A stretch of DNA of 64,000 nucleotides from Thauera humireducens (GTDB lineage Bacteria > Pseudomonadota > Gammaproteobacteria > Burkholderiales > Rhodocyclaceae): positions 868,001 through 932,000 of the forward strand of contig NZ_CP014646.1 in assembly GCF_001051995.2 (NCBI RefSeq). The letters run 5' to 3'. The position numbers and the translations under genes are program-made. The notes beneath the pieces are model-generated. The model worked only from the letters and a program-made list of their open reading frames with translations, ran no database searches and had not been told where the DNA came from. Below are positions 12,591-26,118 of this stretch, piece by piece. How positions within the stretch are numbered: position 1 is the first letter of the stretch; every line of letters begins with the position of its first letter.

Positions 12591-14107
12591 CAGGGCGCTT
12601 GCGTGGCGGTGATCGTGATACGGTGGTCGCGGCCGGCAAAGACGCCGGCATCGGTGACGACTTCGGCCCGGGTGTGCGCTTCCAGCGGCTCGAGGCGAAC
12701 GCGCAACAGGCCGTCGCCGGTCTGGCGCTCGACCACGTCGTCGGGCGAGGATTGCGCCGTCAACGCCTCGCCGAGCAGCGACAGGAACAGCGAGAAGGCG
12801 TGCGGATCGAGGTGGCCGATCTCCGACAGGCGCGTCGTTCGACCGGTCGCCAGGCGCACCCGCGCGGCCTCGACCTGCAGATGTTCCTCCCGCAACTGGC
12901 GCGCGAGCAGGGCGCGCTCTTCGCTGCGCTCGCGCACCTTGGGCAAGGGGCCCCGCGGGGCGGCCTCGCCGTACTCGCGCAGGCGCGGATGGATGGAGAG
13001 CGGCGGCGCCTCGGCCCACGGCGTGGTGGCCGGCAGCTCATGGCCGGCGCCCGGGTTCAGCGAGAAATGGCGGGCCGGATTGAGGGCGAAGGCGGCACGC
13101 CCCAGGCGGTGCGCGTCGTCGTCGCTGCCGCAGGTCGCGAACCAGCCGGCGAGCACGCGGAAGTCGGCAGAGCGATCGCTGCGCCCGCTGCGCCGCTCAT
13201 TGAGCGCCGCGACCGCGGCCAGCAACTGCGGAATCGCCGCACGTGCCTTCGAGCGCAGCACCTCGGCCTGCGGCGGTTCATGATGGGTGCTGACGAACCA
13301 GCCGCGCAGGCCCCTCCAGCGCTCGCGCCAGGCCTGCTGCCGCTGCGAGAGTGCATCGGCCTGCGCTTGTTCATCCCCGGGCGCGGCGTCGCGCGCTTCG
13401 CGCTGCGCGGCCGCCCACAACAGCGGATCGATGCGCGGATGCAGCAGGGCAATGTGCTGCGCGATCGCACCGGAACGCCCGACGAGGTCGCCGATGAAGC
13501 GCTCGAGGTAGTCGATCAGTCGCTGCTTGTAGGCGACCACCGCCGTGGCGTCGGCCTGCTGCAGCTCGATGCTGCGTGCCATGCCGGCCATGAAGGCCTG
13601 GGCGTTGTCGGCGAGGCTTTCGAACACGCGCACCAGATCGCGCAGGGTTTCGTGCAGCTTCGCCGCATCGAGCGCCGGTGCGTCGGCCAGCGCGAGCAAG
13701 GTCTTGAGCCGGCTGGCGATGTCTTCGAGCGCGACCGTCTGCAACTCGGCACGCCGACCGAGCGCTTCGGCGAAGGCAGTGAGGGCCGTCTCGACGGCTT
13801 CGCCGCCATGGGACAGGCGGTAGAGGAAGCGGGCGCGGTAGAAGTCGCTGATGCTGGCAACGCGCGCGGTATCGGGTTGCGCCTCGAGGTTGCCCCACTC
13901 GGTGAGCTGAGCAAGCGCGCTCTGAACCTCCTCGAGCTTCGGTACGCCATCGCTCCACCGGGCTTCGGCCAGCACCTCGTCGGGTCGCATGTGGAGCCTG
14001 AACTGGCGTTTTGCCGCGGCGAAGCTCGCCATGATGTTGCGGTAGATGCCGGCCTTGTCTGCGCTGACGTGTCGGAACAGGTCGGTCGATGTGTCCGAAT
14101 AGGGCAT
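12590..14107 (-). CDS. jetA: Wadjet type II kleisin-like subunit JetA (TIGR02677, DUF2397)
   Basis: 505 residues, starting MPYSDTSTDLFRHVSADKAGIYRNIM, the usual beginning of TIGR02677 proteins (an LFR-V-AD winged helix). The family is the MukF-like kleisin bridging the JetC heads. Helical middle segments (for example DALSQRQQAWRERWRGLRGWFV) and a C-terminal winged-helix-like part (HPRLREYGEAAPRGPLPKVRERSEERALL) follow. The open frame extends to 14884 across the higBA genes, but the family start and the divergent higB promoter favour 14107. No good SD precedes this ATG. It is the first gene of jetABCD; its promoter must lie in the 135 bp shared with higB, which hold the HigA operator. Confidence 0.9.
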   Translation of the reverse strand: MPYSDTSTDLFRHVSADKAGIYRNIMASFAAAKRQFRLHMRPDEVLAEARWSDGVPKLEEVQSALAQLTEWGNLEAQPDTARVASISDFYRARFLYRLSHGGEAVETALTAFAEALGRRAELQTVALEDIASRLKTLLALADAPALDAAKLHETLRDLVRVFESLADNAQAFMAGMARSIELQQADATAVVAYKQRLIDYLERFIGDLVGRSGAIAQHIALLHPRIDPLLWAAAQREARDAAPGDEQAQADALSQRQQAWRERWRGLRGWFVSTHHEPPQAEVLRSKARAAIPQLLAAVAALNERRSGRSDRSADFRVLAGWFATCGSDDDAHRLGRAAFALNPARHFSLNPGAGHELPATTPWAEAPPLSIHPRLREYGEAAPRGPLPKVRERSEERALLARQLREEHLQVEAARVRLATGRTTRLSEIGHLDPHAFSLFLSLLGEALTAQSSPDDVVERQTGDGLLRVRLEPLEAHTRAEVVTDAGVFAGRDHRITITATQAP

Positions 14108-14212
14108 GGGTTGGATTCTGGGGGGGCGTTCGCCCGATGTTGGCAACAATGCGGGCGGTTGTCGAGCATATGCGTTTGCGCTACCGAGCCAAAACCCGGA
14201 AGCGGCTTGCGG

Positions 14213-14231
14213 TAGTCCCATAATGGGACTA
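14213..14231. promoter_or_regulatory. HigA operator (perfect 19-bp palindrome)
   Basis: TAGTCCCATAATGGGACTA, with 8-bp arms around a 3-bp centre. It is located 11 bp before higB and contains a -10-like CATAAT, so binding by the HigA antitoxin would block higBA transcription. This dyad type is typical upstream of higBA pairs. It also lies about 105 bp upstream of the divergent jetA start. No convincing -35 was found. Confidence 0.8.
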
Positions 14232-14242
14232 AAGTGCTGCTG

Positions 14243-14545
14243 ATGCGAGTGATAGCCGTCTCCACCCTTCGGGAATTTTGGAAACTTCATCCGGATGCCG
14301 AGCAGCCTTTGAAGGCTTGGTTTGAGGAGGTGACCAAAGCGTCCTGGACTCAGCCATCGGACATCAAGGCGCAGTACGGCAGCGCCAGCATCCTCAAGAA
14401 CCGGCGCGTCGTTTTCAACATCAAAGGCAACGACTACCGGTTGATCGTGGCCATCGCCTATAGGCTGCAGGTCGTCTACGTGAAATTCGTCGGGACCCAC
14501 AAGGAATACGACGAAGTGGACGCAGAAACCATTGAAATGGTCTGA
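14243..14545 (+). CDS. higB: HigB family mRNA interferase toxin
   Basis: 100 residues, starting MRVIAVSTLREFWKLHPDAEQPLKAWFEEV, the characteristic HigB opening. KAQYGSASILKNRRVVFNIKGNDYRLIVAIAYRLQVVYVKFVGTHKEYDEVDA follows, the RelE-fold core of ribosome-dependent RNases that cleave translated mRNA. The usual basic and aromatic residues of the active surface (Arg, Lys, Tyr, His) are present. Two possible starts exist, GTG at 14234 and ATG at 14243; the ATG gives the family N-terminus. The stop lies 18 bp before the higA ATG. Toxin-first order is the norm for HigBA, and autorepression through the upstream palindrome is expected. Confidence 0.94.
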   Translation: MRVIAVSTLREFWKLHPDAEQPLKAWFEEVTKASWTQPSDIKAQYGSASILKNRRVVFNIKGNDYRLIVAIAYRLQVVYVKFVGTHKEYDEVDAETIEMV

Positions 14546-14563
14546 GTGACCATGGAGGACCAC

Positions 14564-14935
14564 ATGGACATCCGCCCTATTCACACTGAAGCCGATTACA
14601 AGGCTACGCTGAAGGAAATTTCGGCCTTGATGGAGTTCGACCCTGATCCGGGCACCCCGGAGGGAGACCGCCTGGATATTCTGACCACCCTGGTGCAAGC
14701 CTATGAAGCCAAGCACTTCCCCATTGGCGTGCCGGATCCGGTCGAAGCGATCAAATTCCGGATGGAGCAGAGCGGCCTGTCGGTGAAAGATCTGGAGCCA
14801 TTCATTGGCCGGAGCAACCGTGTCTACGAAGTCCTGAACCACAAGCGCCCCTTGACACTGGGCATGATCCGTAGATTGCACCAAGGCCTGGGCATTCCGG
14901 CCGAGGTTCTGATTGCCGAGACCGTTGCGGGCTGA
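14564..14935 (+). CDS. higA: HigA family antitoxin
   Basis: 123 residues, starting MDIRPIHTEADYKATLKEISALMEFDPDPGTPEGDRLDILTTLVQAYEAKHFPI, the common HigA N-terminus, followed by an HTH_XRE domain (IKFRMEQSGLSVKDLEPFIGRSNRVYEVLNHKRPLTLGMIRRLHQGLGIPAEVLI). It neutralises HigB and represses the operon through the HTH. The start is set at the third possible codon: GGAGG at 14554-14558 is correctly spaced only for this ATG, while GTG at 14546 and ATG at 14552 lack an SD. Whether it also represses jetA is an open question raised by the operator position. Confidence 0.94.
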   Translation: MDIRPIHTEADYKATLKEISALMEFDPDPGTPEGDRLDILTTLVQAYEAKHFPIGVPDPVEAIKFRMEQSGLSVKDLEPFIGRSNRVYEVLNHKRPLTLGMIRRLHQGLGIPAEVLIAETVAG

Positions 14936-14996
14936 CTTGATGGTGCTGGCGAGAGATGCACTTGTCTCGACTTCCGCGCCAATGCTATCGGCATAT

Positions 14997-15056
14997 TGAC
15001 GGTATCGCCTACGGTATCAGCGGAATGTTCAAGAAGTACGGCCGCAGATACCGTCA
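14997..15056. repeat. Stem-loop with repeated GACGGTATC motif
   Basis: Downstream of higA, ACGGTATC occurs twice in direct order (14999-15006, 15011-15018) and its reverse complement once (GATACCGT, 15047-15054). The outermost pair gives a perfect 10-bp inverted repeat (TGACGGTATC / GATACCGTCA). The inner pair forms 12 of 13 pairs (15011-15023 with 15042-15054) around an 18-nt loop. There is no T-run. It could be a regulatory binding array or a folded RNA; the rest of the 359-bp gap (14936-15294) holds only a terminator. Confidence 0.7.
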
Positions 15057-15121
15057 GATCACGATTATTGAACAACCTGCCGGGTGAAGATGGGTGGCGC
15101 CTGGTACGGGCAATAGCCACG

Positions 15122-15170
15122 AAATCGCTCCCCGCCGCGCCTTCATCGGCGCGGGGCAGCGATTTTTTTG
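15122..15170 (+). terminator. Rho-independent terminator downstream of higBA
   Basis: A long GC-rich stem closes with AAATCGCT (15122-15129) and AGCGATTT (about 15159-15166), includes CCCC/GGGG pairing inside, and runs directly into a T-tract (GATTTTTTTG). It is well placed to end higBA transcription before the sulfatase-fold gene. Confidence 0.75.
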
Positions 15171-15294
15171 TGTGCGTCGCACGTGGGCGCTGGCAGTTCG
15201 GGAACGGACAGACATGAATCCGTGTCCATAGCCGCCGGAATCCTGTTGTCCATACCTCAACAATCCTTGCCCAGCCCCGACAGGCCACCAGATC

Positions 15295-16965
15295 ATGCAC
15301 GCCATCCGCGATGGTCATTCTCCCGCTCGTTCCAGTGATCTGCTTGCGTTCGCGGTGGTGTTCGCCATCGTTCTATGTACGCTGATCCCCGCGCATGACT
15401 TGCGCCGTCTCGCCCAGATCATGGTGTTGGCACTGCCTGCGATGTGTCTTCTGCTGTGGCCGGTTGAAGCCTTGCGCATGCGCCGACTGCGCGCCCTGTT
15501 CGTCGGCTTGTGGGCGGGGGGCTTCATGATCGACGGTGCAGTCAGGGCCTATCTGGCACGCACTTATCAGGCTTCGGCCGACAGCGCACTGGTCCTGACC
15601 GCAGTCGCGAACACGGGTACAGGCGAGAGTGTCGAGTATCTTTCGATGTACTGGCCCGCGATGCTGCCCTGGGTCGCCGTCCTCATGGCTGGCGGTCTTG
15701 CGATGGTCTGGGCGCTTCGGCGGACGATCGTCTCCCCGGTGCAGGCAGGCGTGCCGCGCGCGAACGGAGCCAGGATGCCCCTCGTGCGGCGATGGTTGGC
15801 CCTGCTGCTTTGTGCGGTACTGCTTCTCAGCGCGCTTGCCTATGCGCTCAAGCCGTGGCGGCGCTTGCATCCACTGGTGTTCTGGTCCGACTGGGTGGCG
15901 TCCGTTCAGGAGCTCCGTGACGAATGGGCGGATCAGGACGAACTCCGGCAGCGAACCCTTGCGCGGGCTGCCGGACTGCAGCCGACGGTCTTGTCCGAGG
16001 GGCCCTCGACGGTCGTCGTGGTGATATCGGACAGCGTCAATCGCGACAATCTCGGACTCTATGGCTACACACGGGAGACCACCCCACGGCTTGAACGACT
16101 GCGGGATGAACTCGGCGACACCTTTCTGGTGTTGAGGCATGCGTGGTCGGTGGATGCCGGTACGCTGGCGTCCTTGCGGAACCTGTTCTGGTTCGGCAAC
16201 TACAACGCGCCGGAGCCGATGCACGTGCTGGCCCTGGCGCGTGCCGCCGGCTATCACGTCACGTGGATCAGCAATCACGACGACATCGCCATCGATCAGT
16301 CACATGCCGCCTTTGCAGACCGGATCGAGAGGCTGAGCCGTACGCCCGGCCGATCGAACCGCTCTGCCGACATCGATACGCTGAAGCCCCTGCGGGCGGC
16401 GCTCGCGGACCCGCAACCGCGCAAGCTCATCGTCGTTCACCTGATGGGAGCGCATCCGCATTACAGTTTCCGCTATCCGAAAGGGGCCAATCCGTTCGAC
16501 GATGGATTCGACGCGGTCGAGCACGAACTCGAGCAGGAAGGGCGACCGGTGTGGCTGCAGGTGCTCCGTGACGAGTACGACGCGGCGCTCCTGCATCACG
16601 ATACCGTTCTGGCCGAAACGTTCGAACTGCTGCGGCAGGCGCCGGGCTCCGGCGACTATCGCGCCTGGCTCTACCTGTCCGATCATGGACAGGAGGTGGG
16701 CCATGACGCCGACCATGCCGGCCACAGCTCGCACACCGTTGCCGGTTTCCGCATTCCCGCGATCGTCTGGCAGAACCAGGCCCGCAGCACCCTGCCGGCG
16801 GATGCATGGCGCCGTCCTTTCCGCGTTGACTGGACCGGGTGGACGCTTGCGCACCTGCTCGACGTCCGCTGGCAGGGCGACGATCGGGGTCGCGACGTTC
16901 TGGACGCCGCATACCGCTGGGCCGATCCACAGCTTCCGGTCAGCGTAGCTTCATTCGAAAACTGA
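15295..16965 (+). CDS. Membrane sulfatase-fold phosphoethanolamine transferase-like protein
   Basis: 556 residues. The first 180 contain about five hydrophobic segments (for example [76 protein letters not shown]). The periplasmic sulfatase fold begins at [29 protein letters not shown]. The presumptive nucleophile is Thr290 in [10 protein letters not shown], and metal ligands follow in [19 protein letters not shown] (from about residue 461). This layout fits the EptA/CptA/OpgE family, which transfers phosphoethanolamine to lipid A or glycans; the exact acceptor cannot be told. The last 15 bp overlap the end of glgP on the other strand. Confidence 0.8.
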   Translation: MHAIRDGHSPARSSDLLAFAVVFAIVLCTLIPAHDLRRLAQIMVLALPAMCLLLWPVEALRMRRLRALFVGLWAGGFMIDGAVRAYLARTYQASADSALVLTAVANTGTGESVEYLSMYWPAMLPWVAVLMAGGLAMVWALRRTIVSPVQAGVPRANGARMPLVRRWLALLLCAVLLLSALAYALKPWRRLHPLVFWSDWVASVQELRDEWADQDELRQRTLARAAGLQPTVLSEGPSTVVVVISDSVNRDNLGLYGYTRETTPRLERLRDELGDTFLVLRHAWSVDAGTLASLRNLFWFGNYNAPEPMHVLALARAAGYHVTWISNHDDIAIDQSHAAFADRIERLSRTPGRSNRSADIDTLKPLRAALADPQPRKLIVVHLMGAHPHYSFRYPKGANPFDDGFDAVEHELEQEGRPVWLQVLRDEYDAALLHHDTVLAETFELLRQAPGSGDYRAWLYLSDHGQEVGHDADHAGHSSHTVAGFRIPAIVWQNQARSTLPADAWRRPFRVDWTGWTLAHLLDVRWQGDDRGRDVLDAAYRWADPQLPVSVASFEN

Positions 16966-19428
16966 GGCGGCGTCGAGCCGGATCGGCGTCGTCTTCCAGA
17001 TCTCGCGCGCGTACGCGTCGATCGTGCGGTCGGACGAAAAGAGGCCCATGCCGGCGACGTTCAGCAGCGCGGATCGGGTCCAGGCCTCGGGTTGCCGGTA
17101 CAACGCGTCCGCACGCTGCTGGGCCTCGACATAGCTGGCGAAGTCCGCCAGCAGCAGGTAGTGGTCGCCCCAGTTCATCAGCGCGTCGAACACGGCCTGG
17201 TAGCGCCCGCGTTCGCCAGGGCTGAACAGGCCGTCACGTACGGCATTCAGCGCCGCCGCCAGTTGCGGATTGGCCGCGTAGCAGTTGCGCGGCTGGTAGC
17301 CCTGCGCGCGGATGTCGGCGACCTCTGCGGTCGTATGGCCGAAGATGAAGATGTTGTCGTCACCGACCTGTTCGCGGATCTCCACGTTGGCGCCGTCGAG
17401 CGTGCCGATCGTGATGGCGCCGTTCAGCGCGAGCTTCATGTTGCCGGTGCCCGAGGCCTCGGTGCCCGCGGTCGAGATCTGTTCCGACAGGTCGGCCGCC
17501 GGAATGATCAGCTCGGCCAGGCTGACGCTGTAGTTCGGGATGAAGACGACCTTGAGCCGGCCGCGCAGCCGCGCGTCGGCATTGACCACCGCCGCCACGT
17601 CGTTGATGAGGCGGATCACCTGCTTGGCCATCACATAGGCGGACGCGGCCTTGCCCGAAAAGATCACCACGCGCGGCACCCAGTCCGCATCGGGCTTGGC
17701 GAGGATCGCCTGGTAGCGCGCGATGACGTGCAGCAGGTTGAGCAGCTGGCGCTTGTACTCGTGCATGCGCTTGACCTGCACGTCGAACAGCGCGCCCGGG
17801 TCGATGTCGATGCCGAGGCGTGCGCCGACGTAGTCGGCCAGACGCTGCTTGTTCGCCCGTTTGGCCGAGCGGAAGGCGTCGAGGAAGTCGCGCTCGTGCT
17901 GGTACTCGCGCAAGGCCGCCAGTTCGTGAAGGTTGCGTCGCCAACCTGTGCCGAGGCGTGCGTCGAGCAGGGCGGCCAGGCCGGGATTGGCCTGTGCGAG
18001 CCAGCGCCGCGGGGTGACACCGTTGGTCTTGTTGTTGAAGCGCTCCGGCCACAGGCGGGCGAAGTCGGCGAAGATCGACTGCCTCATCAGTTCCGAGTGC
18101 AGCACCGACACGCCGTTGACCGAATGCGATGCGACCACCGCGAGGTAGGCCATGCGCACACGACGCTCACCGTGCTCGTCGATCAGTGACACGCGGCGCA
18201 TCAGTTCGACATCGTGCCCGTGTGCGGCGGTGAGGTCGGCGAGGAAATCGGCGTTGATGTCGAAGATCATGCGCAGATGGCGCGGCAGCACGCGGCCGAG
18301 CATGTCCACCGGCCAGGTCTCCAGCGCCTCGTGCATCAGCGTGTGGTTGGTGTAGGAGAACACGCGCCGGCACAGGGCCCACGCCTCCTTCCACGGCACA
18401 CCGTGCTCGTCGACGAGCAGGCGCATGAGTTCCGGCACGGCCAGCACCGGATGGGTGTCGTTGAGATGGATGCTGACCTTGTCCGGCAGGGCGTCGAAAT
18501 CGCGGTGGTTCACCCGATAGCGGCGCAGGATGTCCTGCAGGCTGGCCGAGACGAAGAAGTACTCCTGACGCAGACGCAGCTCGCGGCCCGACAGGGTGGA
18601 ATCGTCCGGATACAGCACGCGGCTGACGTTCTCCGAGTGGTTCTTGCTCTCGACCGCACCGAAGTAGTTGCCCTGGTTGAAGGCCGACAGATCGATTTCC
18701 TCGGTGGCCTTGGCCGACCACAGCCGCAGCGTGTTGGTCACCTCGGTGCCGTAGCCCGGGATGATCGTGTCGTAGGCGTTTGCCAGTACGTCCTCCGTGC
18801 CGACCCAGCGGACCACATCGCCTTCCTGCTCCAGGTGTCCGCCGTAGCGTACGCGGAAGCAGATCTCGGGCCGGTGGAATTCCCACGGGTTGCCGTGCGC
18901 CAGCCAGTAGTCGGGCACCTCGACCTGCTGTCCGTCGATGATCTGCTGGCGGAACATGCCGTAGTCGTAGCGGATGCCGTAGCCGAATCCGGGCACGCCG
19001 AGTGTCGCCATCGAATCGAGGAAACAGGCCGCGAGCCGGCCGAGGCCGCCGTTGCCCAGTGCCGCATCCGGTTCGAGGTCGATGACGACGTCCGGATCGA
19101 CCTCCAGTTCGGTCAAGGCCTGACGCACGGTGGGCATCAGGTCGAGCGCGAGCAGGGCATTGCTGAAGCTGCGGCCGATGAGGAATTCCATCGACAGGTA
19201 ATAGACGCGCTTGACGTCTTGCGCGTAGCTGGCGCGGATGGTCTTCATCCAGCGCTCGACCAGATGGTCGCGCACCGCATAGGACACCGCATGGAGCCAG
19301 TCCTCGGGCCGGGCGGACTCCGGATTCTTGCCCACCTGGTACATCAGCTTGTTCGAGATCGCACGTCGGAAGGCCGCGACGTCGCGCGACAGGTGGTCGT
19401 ACTGGTGGGTGAACTGGGAGAGGTCCAT
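16951..19428 (-). CDS. glgP: Glycogen/starch/alpha-glucan phosphorylase
   Basis: 825 residues. It releases glucose-1-phosphate from glycogen ends by phosphorolysis. Family blocks are [60 protein letters not shown], the substrate region [15 protein letters not shown], and the PLP site [27 protein letters not shown], where the Lys forms the Schiff base. The start is set at ATG 19428 rather than an in-frame TTG four codons upstream; neither has a strong SD. It is the last gene of the glycogen block, 57 bp after glgA, and converges with the sulfatase-fold gene. Confidence 0.97.
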   Translation of the reverse strand: MDLSQFTHQYDHLSRDVAAFRRAISNKLMYQVGKNPESARPEDWLHAVSYAVRDHLVERWMKTIRASYAQDVKRVYYLSMEFLIGRSFSNALLALDLMPTVRQALTELEVDPDVVIDLEPDAALGNGGLGRLAACFLDSMATLGVPGFGYGIRYDYGMFRQQIIDGQQVEVPDYWLAHGNPWEFHRPEICFRVRYGGHLEQEGDVVRWVGTEDVLANAYDTIIPGYGTEVTNTLRLWSAKATEEIDLSAFNQGNYFGAVESKNHSENVSRVLYPDDSTLSGRELRLRQEYFFVSASLQDILRRYRVNHRDFDALPDKVSIHLNDTHPVLAVPELMRLLVDEHGVPWKEAWALCRRVFSYTNHTLMHEALETWPVDMLGRVLPRHLRMIFDINADFLADLTAAHGHDVELMRRVSLIDEHGERRVRMAYLAVVASHSVNGVSVLHSELMRQSIFADFARLWPERFNNKTNGVTPRRWLAQANPGLAALLDARLGTGWRRNLHELAALREYQHERDFLDAFRSAKRANKQRLADYVGARLGIDIDPGALFDVQVKRMHEYKRQLLNLLHVIARYQAILAKPDADWVPRVVIFSGKAASAYVMAKQVIRLINDVAAVVNADARLRGRLKVVFIPNYSVSLAELIIPAADLSEQISTAGTEASGTGNMKLALNGAITIGTLDGANVEIREQVGDDNIFIFGHTTAEVADIRAQGYQPRNCYAANPQLAAALNAVRDGLFSPGERGRYQAVFDALMNWGDHYLLLADFASYVEAQQRADALYRQPEAWTRSALLNVAGMGLFSSDRTIDAYAREIWKTTPIRLDAASVFE

Positions 19429-19485
19429 GGGCGGGTTCAAGTTACGGTCCGGTCGTTGCGATCGAGGCGTCGGTGTCGTCGGCGG

Positions 19486-20946
19486 TCAGGCTGCGATCTG
19501 GCGGTACAGTGCGAGGTACTGGTCGGCGGCATCGCGCCAGCCCGAAGGGTGGCGCATCGCGCGTTGCTGCACCGACTTCCAGTCTGCCGGGCGGCGGTAC
19601 AGGGCAAGCGCGCGCCGGGCGGCACCAAGCAGGCCAGCGGCAGAGAAATCGTCGAATACGAACCCGGTCGCATCCTCGTCCAGCGTCTCGAGGCGGCTGT
19701 CCGAGACGGTGTCGCCCAGCCCGCCGACGCGACGCACCAGCGGCAAGGTGCCGTACTTGAGGCCGTAGAGCTGCGTCAGCCCACAGGGCTCGAAACGTGA
19801 CGGGACGAGGATGACGTCGCTGCCGGCGATGAGCCGGTGGGCGAAGGCTTCGTCATAGCCGATCCGTACGGCGACGTGCGCCGGGTCCGCGTCTGCCGCG
19901 GCGCGGAAGGCTGCCTCGAGCGCCGCGTCGCCACTGCCGAGCAGGGCGAACTGCGCACCGCGCGCGATCAGCTCCGGCAGCGCCTGCAGGATCAGATGCA
20001 GGCCCTTCTGGTCGGTCAGGCGGCTGACCACGCAGAACAAGGGAGAGGCCTGCGTCGCGGCCAAGCCGAGTTCCTGCTGAAGACTCGCCTTGCAGCGCGC
20101 CTTGCCCTCGAGCTGCTCGGCCGAATAATGCGCGGGGAGCAGGGCGTCGAGCGCCGGATTCCACACCGATTCGTCCACGCCGTTGAGGATGCCGGTCAGG
20201 TCGTGCGTGCGCTGGCGGAGCACGCCGTCCAGGCCGCAGCCTTGCTCCGCGGTCTGGATCTCGCGGGCATAGCCGGGGCTGACGGTGGTGATGCGATCAG
20301 CGTAGTAAAGGCCCGCCTTCATGAAGTTGATCCGGCCGTGGAACTCGAGCCCGTGCATGCTGAAGAACGATGGCGGCAGCCCCAGTTCGGCAAAGTGGTG
20401 GCTGTCGAACAGTCCCTGGTAGGCGAGGTTGTGCACCGTATAGACGGACGCGGGCAGGCCGCGGACGCCGGCGTCGTGCGCTGCACGCAGATAGGCCGGC
20501 GCCAGCGCGGCGTGCCAGTCGTGCGCGTGCACGACCTGTGGCCGCCAGCCCCCGTCCAGCCCCTGTGCGAGCTTGCCGGCCGTCCAGCCGAGCAGGGCGA
20601 AACGCCGATGGTTGTCGGGGTAGGCGTGCTGCTGCGCGTCGGCGTAGGGGCCGCCGGCGCGCAGGTAGAAGGCGGGGGCGTCGATCACGTAGGCGTCGAC
20701 GCCGCAGGCGGGCAGCCTGCCACGCAGCAGGCGGGCATCGGCGGCTTCAAGGCCGGCAGGTGGCGTGAGACGGGCAAGCTCGACCGCGTCGTGCAGGTCG
20801 GCCAGGATCGGCGCGAATCCGGGCAGCAGCACGCGGGGCTCCGCACCGCAGGCGCTCAGCGCAGCGGGCAGGGCGCCTGCCACATCGGCGAGGCCGCCGG
20901 TCTTGAGCAGGGGATAGATTTCGGCGCAGACCTGCAGGATGCGCAT
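19486..20946 (-). CDS. glgA: Glycogen synthase (ADP-glucose type)
   Basis: 486 residues, starting MRILQVCAEIYPLLKTGGLADVAGALP. KTGGL is the ADP-glucose-binding loop of GT5 enzymes. The C-terminal half has the second Rossmann domain with LFCVVSRLTDQKGLHLILQALPEL and the catalytic Glu region LVPSRFEPCGLTQLYGLKYGTLPLVRRVGGL. It extends alpha-1,4-glucan chains from ADP-glucose supplied by GlgC, encoded 10 bp upstream. The start follows an AAGGAG ribosome site (minus strand, about 20955); the frame opens eight codons earlier, inside glgC. Confidence 0.97.
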   Translation of the reverse strand: MRILQVCAEIYPLLKTGGLADVAGALPAALSACGAEPRVLLPGFAPILADLHDAVELARLTPPAGLEAADARLLRGRLPACGVDAYVIDAPAFYLRAGGPYADAQQHAYPDNHRRFALLGWTAGKLAQGLDGGWRPQVVHAHDWHAALAPAYLRAAHDAGVRGLPASVYTVHNLAYQGLFDSHHFAELGLPPSFFSMHGLEFHGRINFMKAGLYYADRITTVSPGYAREIQTAEQGCGLDGVLRQRTHDLTGILNGVDESVWNPALDALLPAHYSAEQLEGKARCKASLQQELGLAATQASPLFCVVSRLTDQKGLHLILQALPELIARGAQFALLGSGDAALEAAFRAAADADPAHVAVRIGYDEAFAHRLIAGSDVILVPSRFEPCGLTQLYGLKYGTLPLVRRVGGLGDTVSDSRLETLDEDATGFVFDDFSAAGLLGAARRALALYRRPADWKSVQQRAMRHPSGWRDAADQYLALYRQIAA

Positions 20947-20956
20947 CGTGATCTCC

Positions 20957-22225
20957 TTAGAGTGCGGCAAGCATGTCCCGGGTCACCAGGACCACGCCGT
21001 TTTCGGTACGGTGGAAACGCCGGGCGTCGAGCTCAGGATCCTCGCCGATGACCAGCCCTTCGGGCAGCTTGCAGCGGCGGTCGATGACGACCTTGCTCAG
21101 CCGGCAATGCCGGTTGATCTGCACGTCGGGCAGGACGACCGCATCGCTGATGTCGCAATACGAGCGCACCAGCACGTTCGAGAACAGCACGGAATTGCGG
21201 ACGACGGAGCCCGACACGATGCAGCCGCCCGACACCAGCGAATTGAGCGCTTCGCCCCGACGTCCGTCGATGTCGTGCACGAACTTGGCGGGTGGCAGCT
21301 GCTCCTGGTAGGTCCAGATCGGCCAGTCGCGGTCATACATGTTCAGCGCCGGCGTGGTGGAAGCCAGGTCCAGATTGGCCGCCCAGTACGCGTCCACCGT
21401 GCCGACGTCGCGCCAGTAGGGGCCCGAGTAGGGCGGGGTGGCGATGGCGGACATGGTGAAGGGGTGGGCCAGCGCCTGGCCCTCGGCCACCGCGCGCGGA
21501 ATGATGTCCTTGCCGAAGTCGTGGCTCGAGTCCGGGTTGCAGGCGTCCTCGTCGAGCAGGCGGAAGAGGTACTCGGCGGTGAACACGTAGATACCCATGC
21601 TCGCCAGCGACATGTCGGGGTTGTCCGGCACGGTCGGCGGATCCGACGGCTTTTCGACGAAGGCGGTGATGTGGCGCTGCGCATTGACGGCCATCACGCC
21701 GAAGGCGCTCGCCTCGGTGCGCGGCACCTCGATGCAGCCGACGGTGACGCCACGCCCGCTCGCCGCATGGTCGGCGAGCATGATGGAGTAGTCCATCTTG
21801 TAGACGTGGTCGCCGGCCAGGATGACGACGTACTCCGGCGGGCGCGAATCGCGGATGATGTCGAGGTTCTGGTAGATCGCATCGGCCGTGCCCCTGTACC
21901 AGTGCTCCTCGTCGACGCGTTGCTGGGCGGGCAGCAGGTCCACGAACTCGTTCATCTCGTTGCGCAGGAAGCTCCAGCCGCGCTGGATGTGGCGCAACAG
22001 CGAGTGCGACTTGTACTGCGTGATCACCCCGATGCGCCGCAGTCCCGAGTTCATGCAGTTGGACAGGGCGAAATCGATGATGCGGAACTTGCCGCCGAAA
22101 TGGACCGCAGGCTTGGCCCGCACGTTGGTCAGATCGCGCAGACGCGAACCACGCCCCCCGGCCAGCACCAGGGCCAAGGTTCGTCGCGCAAGCATCCGTG
22201 ATTCGGCACTGCGGTTGATGTCCAT
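20957..22225 (-). CDS. glgC: Glucose-1-phosphate adenylyltransferase
   Basis: 422 residues. It makes ADP-glucose from glucose-1-phosphate and ATP, the regulated step of bacterial glycogen synthesis. The nucleotidyltransferase signature is [39 protein letters not shown], followed by [26 protein letters not shown] and VEKPSDPP. The C-terminal left-handed beta-helix is visible as hexapeptide-type repeats ([29 protein letters not shown]). Arg residues near the N-terminus fit an allosterically regulated enzyme, but effector specificity cannot be read. A GAGGGAGC ribosome site precedes the ATG. Confidence 0.97.
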   Translation of the reverse strand: MDINRSAESRMLARRTLALVLAGGRGSRLRDLTNVRAKPAVHFGGKFRIIDFALSNCMNSGLRRIGVITQYKSHSLLRHIQRGWSFLRNEMNEFVDLLPAQQRVDEEHWYRGTADAIYQNLDIIRDSRPPEYVVILAGDHVYKMDYSIMLADHAASGRGVTVGCIEVPRTEASAFGVMAVNAQRHITAFVEKPSDPPTVPDNPDMSLASMGIYVFTAEYLFRLLDEDACNPDSSHDFGKDIIPRAVAEGQALAHPFTMSAIATPPYSGPYWRDVGTVDAYWAANLDLASTTPALNMYDRDWPIWTYQEQLPPAKFVHDIDGRRGEALNSLVSGGCIVSGSVVRNSVLFSNVLVRSYCDISDAVVLPDVQINRHCRLSKVVIDRRCKLPEGLVIGEDPELDARRFHRTENGVVLVTRDMLAAL

Positions 22226-22279
22226 GGTTCGCTCCCTCGTGATGTGGTCGTCGTGCGCCGGGGCCTGCGTCGGGTCGAA

Positions 22280-26110
<3,831 letters not shown>

Positions 26111-26118
<8 letters not shown>

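Noticed and set aside
11352..13019. JetB extended upstream to a 555-codon protein
   Set aside because: The extra 143 codons lie on jetA sequence in another frame; the TGATG overlap at 12590 and the family N-terminus fix the shorter start.
14546..14563. Earlier higA starts (GTG 14546, ATG 14552)
   Set aside because: GGAGG at 14554 is correctly spaced only for ATG 14564, which also gives the usual HigA N-terminus.
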